A DNA stretch of 52,720 nucleotides from Rhodanobacteraceae bacterium (GCA_903970285.1 CAJCHN010000139.1:1-52720), one strand, 5' to 3'. Numbered from the stretch's first letter, positions 9,037 through 17,956 are shown. The notes: a model not told the origin generated them from the sequence alone. Numbers and translations: made by a program.

Positions 9037-9809
9037 GGCGGTGTGGATATCGTAGCGTACTGCCACGCCGGCGGAGTGACGAAACGAGTCGCGGCAGGCT
9101 GCTCGTGCAGATGGCTCCCGGACCGGGTGTGCGCCAGGCGCTGCAGCAGGCCGCTGACCGCCTCGACCGTGGCCTGACGGTCGCCGCGCGGCGTGTGCTG
9201 GCTGCCGTCGTGCAGCACCAGGTTCGTTCCACGGCGGCGCGCCCGATTCAGCCCGATGCCGCGCTCGATGCGCCGCAGCAGATCATCCGCCGGACGCTCC
9301 AGCCAGTCGCCGACCATCAGGTTCCACTGCACCACCTGCAGATTCAACTCGCGGGCGATGCGGAAGACCGCGGGCCGGCGGGCGCCGTGCGGCGGGCGGA
9401 AGAGAGCGACGCGATTGCCGATGGTGTCTTCGAGAATGCGGCTGCAGGCGGCCATCTCGGCGCGGATGGTGGCGTTCGAGTGGCGGGGCAGCCACGGGTG
9501 ATGCATGGTGTGGTTGCCCACTGTATGGCCGGCGGCGTGGATCTGGCGGGTGAGCGCGGGTTCGCGCCGGACGTAGTCGCCGATGAGGAAGAAGGTGGCA
9601 CGGGCGTTATGCCGGGCGAGCACTTCGAGCAGCCGCGGCGTGGCGGCGGGATTGGGGCCGTCATCGAAGGTGAGGGCCAGCTGGTCGGGTTCGGGTGGGG
9701 AGACCAGCGATGGCCCAAAGAGCTGCGACTCGTCGGAGAGCCCGGCGTAAGCGGCGAGGGCAACCGAGGCGGCGAGCGCGGCGGGAACGAGAATCGCGGG
9801 GTTGACCAT
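9033..9809 (-). CDS. Polysaccharide deacetylase (NodB fold, CE4)
   Basis: A 258-residue protein with an N-terminal hydrophobic segment (about residues 3-22), so it is probably membrane-anchored or exported. The NodB motifs are in order: TFDDGP at 47-52 (catalytic base Asp and metal-binding Asp), HTMHH at 100-104 (metal-binding His pair), RPPHG at 138-142 and LHDG at 199-202. The family removes N- or O-acetyl groups from chitin-like polymers or peptidoglycan using a divalent metal. All metal ligands are present. It is translationally coupled to the downstream MFS exporter; whether they share a substrate is unknown. Confidence 0.93.
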   Translation of the reverse strand: MVNPAILVPAALAASVALAAYAGLSDESQLFGPSLVSPPEPDQLALTFDDGPNPAATPRLLEVLARHNARATFFLIGDYVRREPALTRQIHAAGHTVGNHTMHHPWLPRHSNATIRAEMAACSRILEDTIGNRVALFRPPHGARRPAVFRIARELNLQVVQWNLMVGDWLERPADDLLRRIERGIGLNRARRRGTNLVLHDGSQHTPRGDRQATVEAVSGLLQRLAHTRSGSHLHEQPAATRFVTPPAWQYATISTPP

Positions 9810-10015
9810 GCCGGATTCAGTGTAACGAGGCTTTACCCGGCCACCCGGGATGATAGCGTCAAAGTATTCAAAACAGACACGTTATGGTCTTACCCTCGCA
9901 TGCCGATGCTCCAGGAGTTGTGCAGCATCTGCCGGACAAAACCGCCAGCTCTCTTCAGCGCCGCACCCCGGACGCTGACTGAGCGCCGGAGCGAGCCGTT
10001 CACTCCGGAACTGTT

Positions 10016-10501
10016 CTACATGTGCGCTTTCAGGTAGGCAAGGACCTCTTCGGCGTGGCCTTCCGGCTTGACCTTGTGCCAGATGTTCTGCACGCGCTGG
10101 TGGCCTTCGGAGTCGGCGGAGCCGATGAGGTAGGTGGTACGCTCGACGCCCTTGACCAGCTTGCCGTACATGTTCTTCGGCTTGATGACGCCGAAGGAGT
10201 CGCAGATCTTCTCGTCGGGATCGGCCAGCAGCGGGTACTTGAGGTGGAACTTCTCGGCAAACTTCTTTTGCGCCTTTACGGTATCGCGCGAGATGCCCAG
10301 CACGGTGACGCCGGCGGCCTTCAGGTCGTCGATGGCGTCGCGAAAGCTGCAGGCTTCGACGGTGCATCCGGGGGTATCGGCGCGCGGGTAGAAGAAGAGG
10401 ACGACTGGGCTTGTGGAGTAGTCCGAAAGCGAGACGGTGTTCCCGTCCTGGTCCTGGGTCGTGAAATTTTCGACGATGTCGTTCGGTTCAGTGGGCGGCA
10501 T
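10016..10501 (-). CDS. bcp: Thioredoxin-dependent peroxiredoxin (BCP/PrxQ)
   Basis: A 161-residue peroxiredoxin. The peroxidatic cysteine is Cys46 in ADTPGCTVEACSFRD, and the resolving Cys51 is five residues on, the 2-Cys BCP/PrxQ arrangement. LFFYPRADTPGCT and the conserved Arg near SADSEGHQRV fit the family. It reduces H2O2 and organic hydroperoxides in the cytoplasm using thioredoxin. No signal peptide is seen. The 206 bp downstream to the deacetylase start show no gene. Confidence 0.95.
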   Translation of the reverse strand: MPPTEPNDIVENFTTQDQDGNTVSLSDYSTSPVVLFFYPRADTPGCTVEACSFRDAIDDLKAAGVTVLGISRDTVKAQKKFAEKFHLKYPLLADPDEKICDSFGVIKPKNMYGKLVKGVERTTYLIGSADSEGHQRVQNIWHKVKPEGHAEEVLAYLKAHM

Positions 10502-10612
10502 GAGGGAAGGATAGGGGTTTTTGGGTCGTGTGCAAAGCGGCGCCCGGGCTCAGGCTGTCTTCTGTTCGGTTTGCGCGAGCCATACGGCTTCCAGAATGCG
10601 GCCACGTAAGCT

Positions 10613-11650
10613 TCAGGCTGACAGCACGGCGAGGGTGGCTTCGAGCGAAGCTTGATCTTCGACGTTGAGGCTTACGGGCGATTCGACGCCCTTACCGAGA
10701 ATCTGGCGGGTGAGGCCGGTGAGCACCTTGCCGGGGCCGAGCTCTACCAGGTGCGTGACCTGCTGCTGGACTAACAGCTCCACGCACTCCACCCAGCGGA
10801 CTGGCCCTGTCACCTGACGGATGAGGCAGTCGCGCACGTCCGCCCGGCGGGTAACCAGGCGGGCGTCGACGTTGCAGGCGACCGGGAAGGCGGGATCGTT
10901 GAAGGTGACGCCTTCGAGCACGCCGGCGAGCTGGTTCTGGGCCGGCTCCATCAGCGCGCAGTGGAAGGGTGCGGAGACCTTGAGCAGGATGGCCTTGCGC
11001 GCGCCGGCCGCCTTGCACAACTGGATGGCGTGGTTGACCGCGTCGGACGAGCCGGAGATGACGACCTGGCCGGGGGCGTTCAGGTTGGCGGGCGCGACGA
11101 TGGCGTAGGCGGCGTCGGCGCGGCGGCGTTCGGATTCGGCAGGGGTCACCTCGACCGGCGGGCCGGCGAGTTCGTCGGCGGCCTGAGCGCACAGGTCGTT
11201 CACCTGGGGCTCGGGCAGGCCGAGGATCGCGGCCATCGCGCCTTCGCCGGGCGGCACGGCCTGCTGCATGAAGTGGCCGCGCGAGCGCACGGTGCGCACC
11301 GCGTCGGCGAAGGAAAAGGTGCCGGCGGCGACATGCGCCGCGTACTCGCCGAGCGAGTGGCCGGCGGCGAAGGCGGGCTGGATCCCATCGAGACCGAGCT
11401 GCTTCTGACCCAGCTGCTCCATCAGCACGCGCAGGGCGGCGACAGAGACGGTGAGGATGGCGGGCTGGGTGTGCTCGGTGAGCTGAAGGGTCTCGGCAGG
11501 GCCTTCGAAGATGAGGTGCGAGAGGTGGAAGCCGAGGGCTTCGTTCGCCTCTTTGAAGGTAGCTTTGGCGATGGGGAAGCTTTCGTAGAGCTCGAGACCC
11601 ATGCCGACGGCCTGGGAGCCTTGTCCGGGGAAGAGGAAAGCAGGTTTCAA
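10613..11650 (-). CDS. fabD: Malonyl-CoA:ACP transacylase
   Basis: This enzyme moves malonyl groups from CoA to acyl carrier protein for fatty-acid synthesis. The sequence shows FPGQGSQAVGMG at the N-terminus, the nucleophile Ser99 in GHSLGEYAA, and FHCALMEPAQ with the partner His. The frame is open further upstream to 11902, but that part is translated from an intergenic repeat cluster. The likely start is TTG at 11650 (giving MKPAFLFPGQG), with GAGGG eight bases upstream; GTG at 11659 is the alternative, but it overlaps that GAGGG. The mature length (~345 residues) is a little above E. coli FabD (309). No other fab genes are adjacent, which is less usual for fabD. Confidence 0.95.
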   Translation of the reverse strand: MKPAFLFPGQGSQAVGMGLELYESFPIAKATFKEANEALGFHLSHLIFEGPAETLQLTEHTQPAILTVSVAALRVLMEQLGQKQLGLDGIQPAFAAGHSLGEYAAHVAAGTFSFADAVRTVRSRGHFMQQAVPPGEGAMAAILGLPEPQVNDLCAQAADELAGPPVEVTPAESERRRADAAYAIVAPANLNAPGQVVISGSSDAVNHAIQLCKAAGARKAILLKVSAPFHCALMEPAQNQLAGVLEGVTFNDPAFPVACNVDARLVTRRADVRDCLIRQVTGPVRWVECVELLVQQQVTHLVELGPGKVLTGLTRQILGKGVESPVSLNVEDQASLEATLAVLSA

Positions 11651-11706
11651 ACGCGTCACCCTCAGGCTGGATGATACTGGATGATCGATGAGTGTCACTT
11701 CGTGGA

Positions 11707-11928
11707 ACTTCGTGCCGTCTTGGGCTAAGCGCATTCCTCCCGTTGGTCGGGCACTTCGTGCCGTCTTAGGGCACTTCGTGCCGTCTTGGGCTAAGCGCAT
11801 TCCTCCCGTTGGTCGGGCACGGACTTTGTGCCGTCTTCGTGCAAGCGCACTCCTCCCGTTGGTCGGCACGCACGGATAGCTTGCGACCAACGGGAGCAGC
11901 ACGCGAAGCCCAAGACGGCACGAAGTGC
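11707..11928. repeat. Intergenic ~46-bp repeat cluster with an inverted copy
   Basis: Direct copies of a ~46-bp unit that starts GCACTTCGTGCCGTCTTGGG and ends CTCCCGTTGGTCGG lie at 11707-11751, 11771-11816 and 11823-11866, the last with several changes. A 21-bp partial copy is at 11751-11771. An inverted copy at 11883-11928 can pair with any direct copy to form a long stem. The start of each unit (GCACTTCGTGC) is itself a small palindrome. There are no unique spacers, so this is not a CRISPR array. It lies between the 109-residue membrane protein gene and fabD. Confidence 0.88.
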
Positions 11929-12258
11929 CTAGATGCCGACGCCGAACTCCACGTCCTGGGCCTCGTCGCCGGAGTGGCTGTAGAAATCGTAGGGGGTGCG
12001 GCGGTTGAACTTGTAGCGCTGGCGCAGTTCACGTCCGACGAAGAGGCCGAGGGCGACCGCGCCGAATCCGGCCGAGACCCATCCGATGGTGCGCAGGAGG
12101 GTCGATTCCTCGATCTCCGGCAGAACGCTGGCGATGGTCTCCTTGATGGAAGATTCCTCAACAGCCGATTGGAGGGCTTCGCTGGCTGTTGCGGCCAGGA
12201 CAGCTGGGATTTCCTCGGGTTTCTTGCCGGCAAGTCGAGAGATCAGCGGGGAGAGCAT
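11929..12258 (-). CDS. Hypothetical protein with one membrane helix
   Basis: A 109-residue protein if ATG at 12258 is used; the frame is open to 12363, but that extension is Arg/His-rich and unlike a real N-terminus. Residues 1-60 are helical and acidic (KKPEEIPAVLAATASEALQSAV). One hydrophobic segment (IGWVSAGFGAVALGLFVGREL) is followed by a basic stretch and the acidic C-terminal YSHSGDEAQDVEF. I do not recognise a family. The stop is directly against the inverted repeat upstream of fabD. Confidence 0.6.
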   Translation of the reverse strand: MLSPLISRLAGKKPEEIPAVLAATASEALQSAVEESSIKETIASVLPEIEESTLLRTIGWVSAGFGAVALGLFVGRELRQRYKFNRRTPYDFYSHSGDEAQDVEFGVGI

Positions 12259-12432
12259 CTTGGTTGGATGATAACGCACGGCATGCCTCCGGGGACAATG
12301 GCGCTTTCGACGTAGAGTTGGATGCGCGCGCAGGTGCCGCGGCGCGTCCAAACCCCTCATCACGAGGACGTTACCGGCTCGGATTCGGATTCCGGACCGG
12401 CGCAGCGCCGGTTGATGCTGTTGGAGATCGGG

Positions 12433-13101
12433 TCAGGTCACGTCGACGTGGTCGAACCCGAACGAGGTGAGCAGCAGCGCGATGGAGGCGCGGGCGTTCT
12501 TGCGGGCGACGTCGAGGATGCCATCGGCCAGGGCGGCGGCCTGGAGTTGCTGCTGCGCCTTGGCGCGGGTATCGGCTTCGAGGTTTTCGTCGGCCGGCAC
12601 GAGCAGGCCGGTGGAGCGGGCGTAAACGCGCGTCTTGGCGTTATCGAGCGAGGTGACGAAGATTTCGGACGGCGGCAGGTTGACGTGGATGGAACGCGAG
12701 GGCTGGCCGTCGGGGCCGGGATCGATGCGAACGTCTTCGGGACGAAGACGTGAGAGGTCGATGCCGGCGATAGCCTGGCCGTGGACCACCAGCAGAATCT
12801 TGTCGCCGGCGAGCAGATCCGGCAGGACCGGGCTCGATTTGCTGTTTTCGACCACGGTGTCGAGCGAGTAGACGACGGTTTCGAGCCGGTTAAGGCTCTG
12901 GATGCGTTCGACGACGATGGGCACGGAGGTGTCGAAGGTCTGGCGGCGCGCGGTGATGAGAGTGGCAAGGCGTCCGGCCAGACCGGTGCGTGCGCGATTG
13001 AGGAACAGCCCCAGCAGCGCCGCGCCAAGCACCAGCGCCAGCAGGAACCCGAAGAGGGAGAGCGACGAGGAGCTTCGGCCGGAGCGGTATTGGGTGGTCA
13101 T
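12433..13101 (-). CDS. DUF4230 family membrane-anchored protein
   Basis: A 222-residue protein with one N-terminal membrane anchor (about 16-34) and then a region typical of DUF4230: VVERIQSLNRLETVVYSLDTVVE, followed by LLVVHGQAIAGIDLSRL and a segment ending in LTSFGFDHVDV. The biochemical role is unknown. The gene lies 21 bp downstream of the peptidase gene on the same strand and may be cotranscribed with it. No Shine-Dalgarno is evident. Confidence 0.75.
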   Translation of the reverse strand: MTTQYRSGRSSSSLSLFGFLLALVLGAALLGLFLNRARTGLAGRLATLITARRQTFDTSVPIVVERIQSLNRLETVVYSLDTVVENSKSSPVLPDLLAGDKILLVVHGQAIAGIDLSRLRPEDVRIDPGPDGQPSRSIHVNLPPSEIFVTSLDNAKTRVYARSTGLLVPADENLEADTRAKAQQQLQAAALADGILDVARKNARASIALLLTSFGFDHVDVT

Positions 13102-13122
13102 AGGAGTGTCTGAGGACGAACG

Positions 13123-15360
13123 TTACTTCAAATAGGTTTCGAACTGCTGCAGAATGCGGGTAAAGAGCTCGTTGCGCGATTCGAGGCCGGAGATGGAGTG
13201 GGTCTTGCGCGGGAAGAGCTGCAGGTCATAGGGTATGCCGGCGTTGATCAGCGGCTCGATGAACTGGATGGTGTTGGCCATGTGGACGTTGTCGTCGCCG
13301 GTGCCTTGTGCGATCAGCAGATGGCCCTTTAACCCGGGGGCGGCGAGCACGTCGGACGCGGCCTTGTAGGCTGGTTCATCCTCGGCGGGCAGGCCGAGGT
13401 AGCGCTCGGTGTAGATCGAGTCGTAGTTGCGGAAGTCGGTGACCGGGGCCACGGCGACTCCGGCCTTGAAGCGGTCGGAGTGGGTCATGGCATACAGGGC
13501 GAAGCTGCCGCCCCAGCTCCAGCCCCACCACCCGACACGTCTGGGGTCGAGTTGCGGATAGCGGGCGAGCGCCTGGTCGAGCGCGGCGACCTGATCGGAG
13601 AACTGGATGGGCCCGAAGTTCCGGTAGGCGGCCTGCTGGAACTCGCGGCCATGGCCTCCGCTGCCGCGGTTGTCGACGCTGAGGACGGCGAAGCCGTGCT
13701 GGGCGAGCAGCTCGTCGAAGAAGGGTTGGCCGAAGCCGTTGTGGATGTTCGGGGTGGGCGTGGGTCCGCCGTAGGGGTTCAGGATGAGCGGGACGGATGC
13801 GGACGAGGTCTTGCCGGTCGGCAGGGTAAGCGTGCCGTAGAGCTTGCTGCTGCCATCCGCGGCCGTGAAACTGACGATGGACGTGCTGACGCCTGTAGCG
13901 GGCGGAACCGGCGTGGAGTGCCAGAACGGCGTGCAGGCGGAGCCGGGGGCGACCGGGCAGACGGCAGCTTCAAAGGGTTGGGTGAGGGTGCTGGCGAGGT
14001 CGGCGAAGTGCTGATGGTCGGGCGCTAGAAGGATGTCGTGGGTGCCTGCCGCGGGGGTGAGCCGGACCGGCGCGCTGCCGTCGAGCCCTACCCGCCACAG
14101 TGCCGCGTCAAGCGGGTCGCCCTGGTTGGAGACGTAGAAGAGCGAACTGGTGGCATGGTCGAAGCCTTCGACGCTGAAGACATCGAACGGCCCGTCGGTA
14201 AGCTTGCGCACCAGCTTCGCTTCGCCAGCCAGCGGGTGCGCCTGGTCGAACTGGTAGAGATACAGATGGGTGTAGCCGTCGCGCCAGCTGCTGGCGACGA
14301 AACGTCCGCCGGTCAGCAGGGTGATGTCGTAGTCGAAGTTGAGGTACTTTGGGTCGGAATCGGTATAGGCCAGGTGAGCAGCGCCGCTGTGAGCGTCCGC
14401 GAAGTAAAGGCTGCGCGTCTTCTGGTCGCGGCGCATCACTTCGATGTAGAGCGTGTCTTTGTCCACCCAGCCGAAGCGTGGGATGTAGTCGTTGTTCTGG
14501 CTGAAGGGCAGGTCGACGAACCGGGTCGCACCGCCGGAAGCGGAGACGATGCCGAGGCGAACGCCGGGATTGGGGTCGCCGGGCTGCGGATAGCGCTGGT
14601 GGTCGACGGTGGCATGGTCGGGGATGTAGTCGGTGATGGGGTACTCGGGCACCTTCGCCTCGTCCATCTGGAGGTAGGCGATGGCCGAGGAATCGGGCGC
14701 CCAGAAGTAGTTGCTGCGCACGTCGAGTTCCTCGAGGTAGACCCAGTCAACCTCGCCATTGAGCAGGGTGTCGGTCTGATCGGTGGTGAGCGCGGTCTCG
14801 CGACCGCCGGCACCGGCGACCGGATGGACATAGAGGTTGTGATTGCGAATATAGGAGACGGATTTGGCGTCGGGGGAGAACTTCGGGTCGTCGCCGGAGC
14901 CGGCACCGGTATCGACGATCAGCGCGCCGGTTCCGGCGGCGATGTCGTAGAGCCAGAGCTTGCCGCCGAGGTCGAGCAGCAGATGTCTGGCGTCGTCCGC
15001 CCACAGGAAGCTGGACATGTTGTAGCGCGAGCGGTGGTCGGCATCCTTTTCGCTGATGGCGTCGGAGCCGAGGCGGCTAAGCTGTGCGATGCTGGCGAGC
15101 ACCCCGGCCTTGCCGGTGGCGGCGTCGATCTGCACGATGTCGCCTGGCTGGCCGATCTGGGCGTCGCCCGCCATGAACGTGAGCAGCCTGCCGTCGGGGC
15201 TCCAGACCGCGTCGCGCGGCGGCGAGCCGGTGGGCTGGCTGTTGGCGAAGGGGATGGTGCGGATGGCGTCCGATGCCTGAACCTGTGCCTTCAGGGGCAG
15301 TGCGGCGGCCAGCAGAAGCAGCAGGCTGGAGGCGGGGGCGTGCAGGAAAAGACGCGGCAT
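13123..15360 (-). CDS. S9 family dipeptidyl peptidase (DPP-IV type), exported
   Basis: A 745-residue peptidase with a signal peptide (MPRLFLHAPASSLLLLLAAA...LKAQ), an N-terminal beta-propeller region (DPP4_N) and a C-terminal alpha/beta-hydrolase domain. The nucleophile is Ser615 in GWSWGGS, the acid Asp690 in GTGDDNVH and the histidine His721 in KTHSI. The propeller contains YLEELDVRSNYFWAPD, where a Glu-Glu-like element binds the substrate N-terminus in DPP-IV. Such enzymes remove N-terminal dipeptides, often Xaa-Pro. The start is chosen at ATG 15360 because the signal peptide begins there; the frame extends upstream to 16035 only by chance, overlapping divergent genes. Confidence 0.95.
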   Translation of the reverse strand: MPRLFLHAPASSLLLLLAAALPLKAQVQASDAIRTIPFANSQPTGSPPRDAVWSPDGRLLTFMAGDAQIGQPGDIVQIDAATGKAGVLASIAQLSRLGSDAISEKDADHRSRYNMSSFLWADDARHLLLDLGGKLWLYDIAAGTGALIVDTGAGSGDDPKFSPDAKSVSYIRNHNLYVHPVAGAGGRETALTTDQTDTLLNGEVDWVYLEELDVRSNYFWAPDSSAIAYLQMDEAKVPEYPITDYIPDHATVDHQRYPQPGDPNPGVRLGIVSASGGATRFVDLPFSQNNDYIPRFGWVDKDTLYIEVMRRDQKTRSLYFADAHSGAAHLAYTDSDPKYLNFDYDITLLTGGRFVASSWRDGYTHLYLYQFDQAHPLAGEAKLVRKLTDGPFDVFSVEGFDHATSSLFYVSNQGDPLDAALWRVGLDGSAPVRLTPAAGTHDILLAPDHQHFADLASTLTQPFEAAVCPVAPGSACTPFWHSTPVPPATGVSTSIVSFTAADGSSKLYGTLTLPTGKTSSASVPLILNPYGGPTPTPNIHNGFGQPFFDELLAQHGFAVLSVDNRGSGGHGREFQQAAYRNFGPIQFSDQVAALDQALARYPQLDPRRVGWWGWSWGGSFALYAMTHSDRFKAGVAVAPVTDFRNYDSIYTERYLGLPAEDEPAYKAASDVLAAPGLKGHLLIAQGTGDDNVHMANTIQFIEPLINAGIPYDLQLFPRKTHSISGLESRNELFTRILQQFETYLK

Positions 15361-15480
15361 GAGTGGGTTTGAGTTTATAGGGCGGGGTGGAGTGCGGCAA
15401 ACCGGCTTTGCGGAAGGGAGCTGCAGCTTCCACGTGCTGACGGTCCGGCAGCCCCTTCGACTTCTGCTAGCTTTATCTCG

Positions 15481-15855
15481 ATGACTCCCGCTCGCAAGCG
15501 TTCGATCCAGGTCTCCGCGCCGCTGCTCGCCTCGACGGCCCTTGCGATCCTCACCACGGGCTGCCGTCAGCCCGAACCGAAGCGTTGCGTGGACGAGAAC
15601 AACCGCGTGGTCGATCCCAGCCTGTGCCAGAACCAGCCCAACCCTTCGCAGCCCGGCTACCGGACCGGTTACTGGCCGTATCACTTCTACTATGGAGGCT
15701 CGGGCGGCTTCGCCCCTGGAACCATCGTCTCCGGCGGCACGACAACGCCGCTCGACGGGCACAGCTACTCCAGCAGTACCACGCGGGGCGGCTTCGGGTC
15801 GGACGGGGGAGACGGTGGTGGCGGCCACGGCGGCGGCAGCGGAGGCGGTGAGTAA
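15481..15855 (+). CDS. YgiB-like lipoprotein
   Basis: A 124-residue protein with a lipoprotein signal (LAILTTGC, cysteine ~28), a short Cys-containing region (RCVDENNRVVDPSLCQN), an aromatic stretch (YWPYHFYYGG) and a Ser/Thr-Gly tail with TTRGGFG and poly-Gly. E. coli YgiB has a lipobox, a similar Gly-rich C-terminus and the TRGGFG motif, and its gene precedes ygiC, just as this one precedes a YgiC-like ATP-grasp gene. The function of YgiB is not established. The gene is divergent from the DPP-IV gene across 120 bp. Family assignment is from motif and synteny. Confidence 0.7.
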   Translation: MTPARKRSIQVSAPLLASTALAILTTGCRQPEPKRCVDENNRVVDPSLCQNQPNPSQPGYRTGYWPYHFYYGGSGGFAPGTIVSGGTTTPLDGHSYSSSTTRGGFGSDGGDGGGGHGGGSGGGE

Positions 15856-15931
15856 ACCAGCGGCTCCCATCTTCTTCGTATCCTTCTTCTGCTCAACCCC
15901 TACCCATTTCCTGTCTTGAGGAGCAGCACCC

Positions 15932-17209
15932 ATGCAGCGCATCACGCTCACCCCGCGCAACAACTGGCAGCAGATCGTCGAAGGCCACGGCCTCACCTTC
16001 CATTCGCCCGCCGCCATGCCTCCGCTCGATCCCACGGACCCGCGGCTGGGCGGGCCGGACGAGCCCTCCGTGCCGCGGCAACCCTACTGGGATGAATCCG
16101 CGGCCTACCAGTTCACCTCCGCCGAGATCAACACGCTTGAAGCCGCCGGCAACGAACTCCAGACCATGTGCCTGGCCGCCGCTCAGCACGTCATCGACCG
16201 GCAGCGCTATGCCGAACTCGCCATTCCGCCCGCCGCTATTCCGATGATCGAGTGGGCCTGGAACCAGGAGCCGCCCGCCATCTACGGCCGCTTCGATATC
16301 GCCTGGGCCGGCGCGCAGTCGGGCGTGCCGCCGAAGCTGCTCGAGTACAACGCCGATACACCCACATCGCTGATCGAAGCCTCCGTGATCCAGTGGGAGT
16401 GGATGGAGAATCTCGGGACTTCGCTGCCGGGTGCCAGCTTCTTCCATAAACCCGACCAGTTCAACTCCATCCACGACCGCCTGATTGCCAAGTGGAAGGA
16501 CGTGGCGGACTACCTGACCCAGCCGCTTTACTTCGCCGCGCTCGACGCCGACCCCGCCGACAAGGATGCCGCCGAAGACCTGCTCACCGTCAGCTACCTG
16601 CTCGACACCGCCAAACAGGCCGGCCTGCAGACCCGGCAGATCGCGCTCCAGGACATCGGCTGGAACGCCGACCGGCTCTGCTTCGTCGATCTCGACGAAA
16701 ACCAGATTGCCTCGGTCTTCAAACTCTACCCCTGGGAGACCATGCTCAACGAGGAGTTCGGGCCGCACGCCCTCGAAACCTATCCTTCGATGACCTGGAT
16801 CGAGCCCATCTGGAAGCTGCTGCTCTCGAACAAAGGCATTCTGCCCATCCTGTGGCAGCTCTACCCCGATCATCCGCTGCTGCTTCCGGCGTTCTTCGAA
16901 AACCATGGCGACCGCGGCAATCTCGACAGCTACGCGCGCAAGCCGCTGCACTCGCGCGAAGGAGCCAACATCACCCTGGTGCGGCCGAATGCGCAGACCA
17001 TCGAAACCGGCGGGCCCTACGGCGACGGCCCCTTCATCCGCCAGGCGCTCGCCCCTGAGACCAGCTTCGCCAACGCCCGGGCCCAGCGGCGCTTCCCCGT
17101 ACTCGGCCTCTGGATGATCGATCAGGACTGCTCCGGCCTGGGCATACGCGAGTCGGCCGGGCCCATCACCGATAACGTCAGCTCCTTCATCCCCCACTAC
17201 TTCGCCTGA
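15932..17209 (+). CDS. Glutathionylspermidine synthase family ATP-grasp protein (YgiC-like)
   Basis: A 425-residue protein matching the C-terminal synthetase domain of glutathionylspermidine synthase: RFDIAWAGAQSGVPPKLLEYNADTPTSLIEA near the middle, a later FVDLDENQIASVFKLYPWE, and LVRPNAQTIETGGPYGDGPFIRQ, with acidic ligands for Mg-ATP. Stand-alone members (YgiC, YjfC) are ATP-dependent C-N ligases of uncertain substrate. GAGGAG precedes the ATG by eight bases. It lies 76 bp after the YgiB-like gene, a pairing also found in enterobacteria. No amidase domain is present, so it is not a full bifunctional GspS. Confidence 0.9.
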   Translation: MQRITLTPRNNWQQIVEGHGLTFHSPAAMPPLDPTDPRLGGPDEPSVPRQPYWDESAAYQFTSAEINTLEAAGNELQTMCLAAAQHVIDRQRYAELAIPPAAIPMIEWAWNQEPPAIYGRFDIAWAGAQSGVPPKLLEYNADTPTSLIEASVIQWEWMENLGTSLPGASFFHKPDQFNSIHDRLIAKWKDVADYLTQPLYFAALDADPADKDAAEDLLTVSYLLDTAKQAGLQTRQIALQDIGWNADRLCFVDLDENQIASVFKLYPWETMLNEEFGPHALETYPSMTWIEPIWKLLLSNKGILPILWQLYPDHPLLLPAFFENHGDRGNLDSYARKPLHSREGANITLVRPNAQTIETGGPYGDGPFIRQALAPETSFANARAQRRFPVLGLWMIDQDCSGLGIRESAGPITDNVSSFIPHYFA

Positions 17210-17227
17210 AGCAGCCGGCGGACCAAC

Positions 17228-17956
17228 CTACGGCTTGACGTCCTCCACCTTGGTCGACTTGCCATTGACGAAGGTCACGTTCTTCGGATGGCCCTGGTCG
17301 TCGAAGGTGACTGTGCGGTCTCCGGGGTTGTCGCCGTGCGGCGAGCTCACCTGGCCCAGCGCCATCTGCACCTCGCGCTCGGTCATGCCGGGCTCCGCGC
17401 GATGCTCGTCGATGGCCTTCCACACTGCCGGTCCCCAATAGCTGTAGAGCTTGTGCGGATCGTCATAAAAATAGATCTGATCGGTCAGGAAGGTATAGTC
17501 GCCGTTCTGCTTGTAGCCGACCGGCGTTGCATACTCCTGCGGATCGCTGCCGTGGTTGAAGATCAGGAACACCTGCTTGTCGCCCGCCGGCATGCGGATC
17601 GCCGTCCTGGCCGGCGCCACCTGCTCGACCGCATCTTTCACCACGATCGGCTCCGCCCCCAGGAGTACTCCGGCACTCTTGAAGTCGATCTTGCCGCCGG
17701 TGAACGGGTAGTAATCCATCTGCCCGCCTGCGCTCACCCACAACGTGCGCCCCTTCAGATCCTTCTCGTCCTTCACCGACATCGGGTGTTCCGCCTTGAC
17801 AAACACCTCGTCATCCGGATCGGTCTTGTAGGCCGGCCCCGCCGCCGGTCCCGCCGCATCCACGGCGTTGCGGTGATGCAGGTAGAACGCCTCGCCACCC
17901 ACCGCCAGCACCAGCACCGCCGATCCTGCCAACACCCACTTCGCCGCACCCGCCAT
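17228..17956 (-). CDS. Membrane-anchored protein with BamE/SmpA-like C-terminal segment
   Basis: The start at 17956 is chosen because GGAGG lies seven bases before it; the frame is open to 17998. The 242-residue product begins with a membrane anchor or signal (AAKWVLAGSAVLVLAVGGEAF). The middle region is unrecognised. The last ~45 residues, from GMTEREVQMALGQ through TVTFDDQGHPKNVTFVNGK, resemble the SmpA/OmlA (BamE-like) fold: a 'G-M-T-x-x-x-V' helix and paired strands. It is probably exposed in the periplasm. It is convergent with the YgiC-like gene across 18 bp. Confidence 0.6.
   Translation of the reverse strand: MAGAAKWVLAGSAVLVLAVGGEAFYLHHRNAVDAAGPAAGPAYKTDPDDEVFVKAEHPMSVKDEKDLKGRTLWVSAGGQMDYYPFTGGKIDFKSAGVLLGAEPIVVKDAVEQVAPARTAIRMPAGDKQVFLIFNHGSDPQEYATPVGYKQNGDYTFLTDQIYFYDDPHKLYSYWGPAVWKAIDEHRAEPGMTEREVQMALGQVSSPHGDNPGDRTVTFDDQGHPKNVTFVNGKSTKVEDVKP

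Noticed and set aside
11651-11902. Extended N-terminus of FabD
   Set aside because: It is translated from an intergenic repeat cluster; the conserved FabD start is MKPAFLFPGQG, with a Shine-Dalgarno before TTG 11650.
11707-11928. CRISPR-like array before fabD
   Set aside because: The repeats are not separated by unique spacers of constant length, one copy is inverted, and no cas genes are in the window.
14038-15372. 444-residue plus-strand frame opposite the S9 peptidase
   Set aside because: A shadow of the peptidase coding strand; no domain, no ribosome-binding site.
13123-16035. A 970-residue reading of the DPP-IV-type peptidase
   Set aside because: The extra ~225 N-terminal residues cross the divergent YgiB-like gene and the start of the ligase gene, have no conserved motif, and precede a clear signal peptide at 15360.
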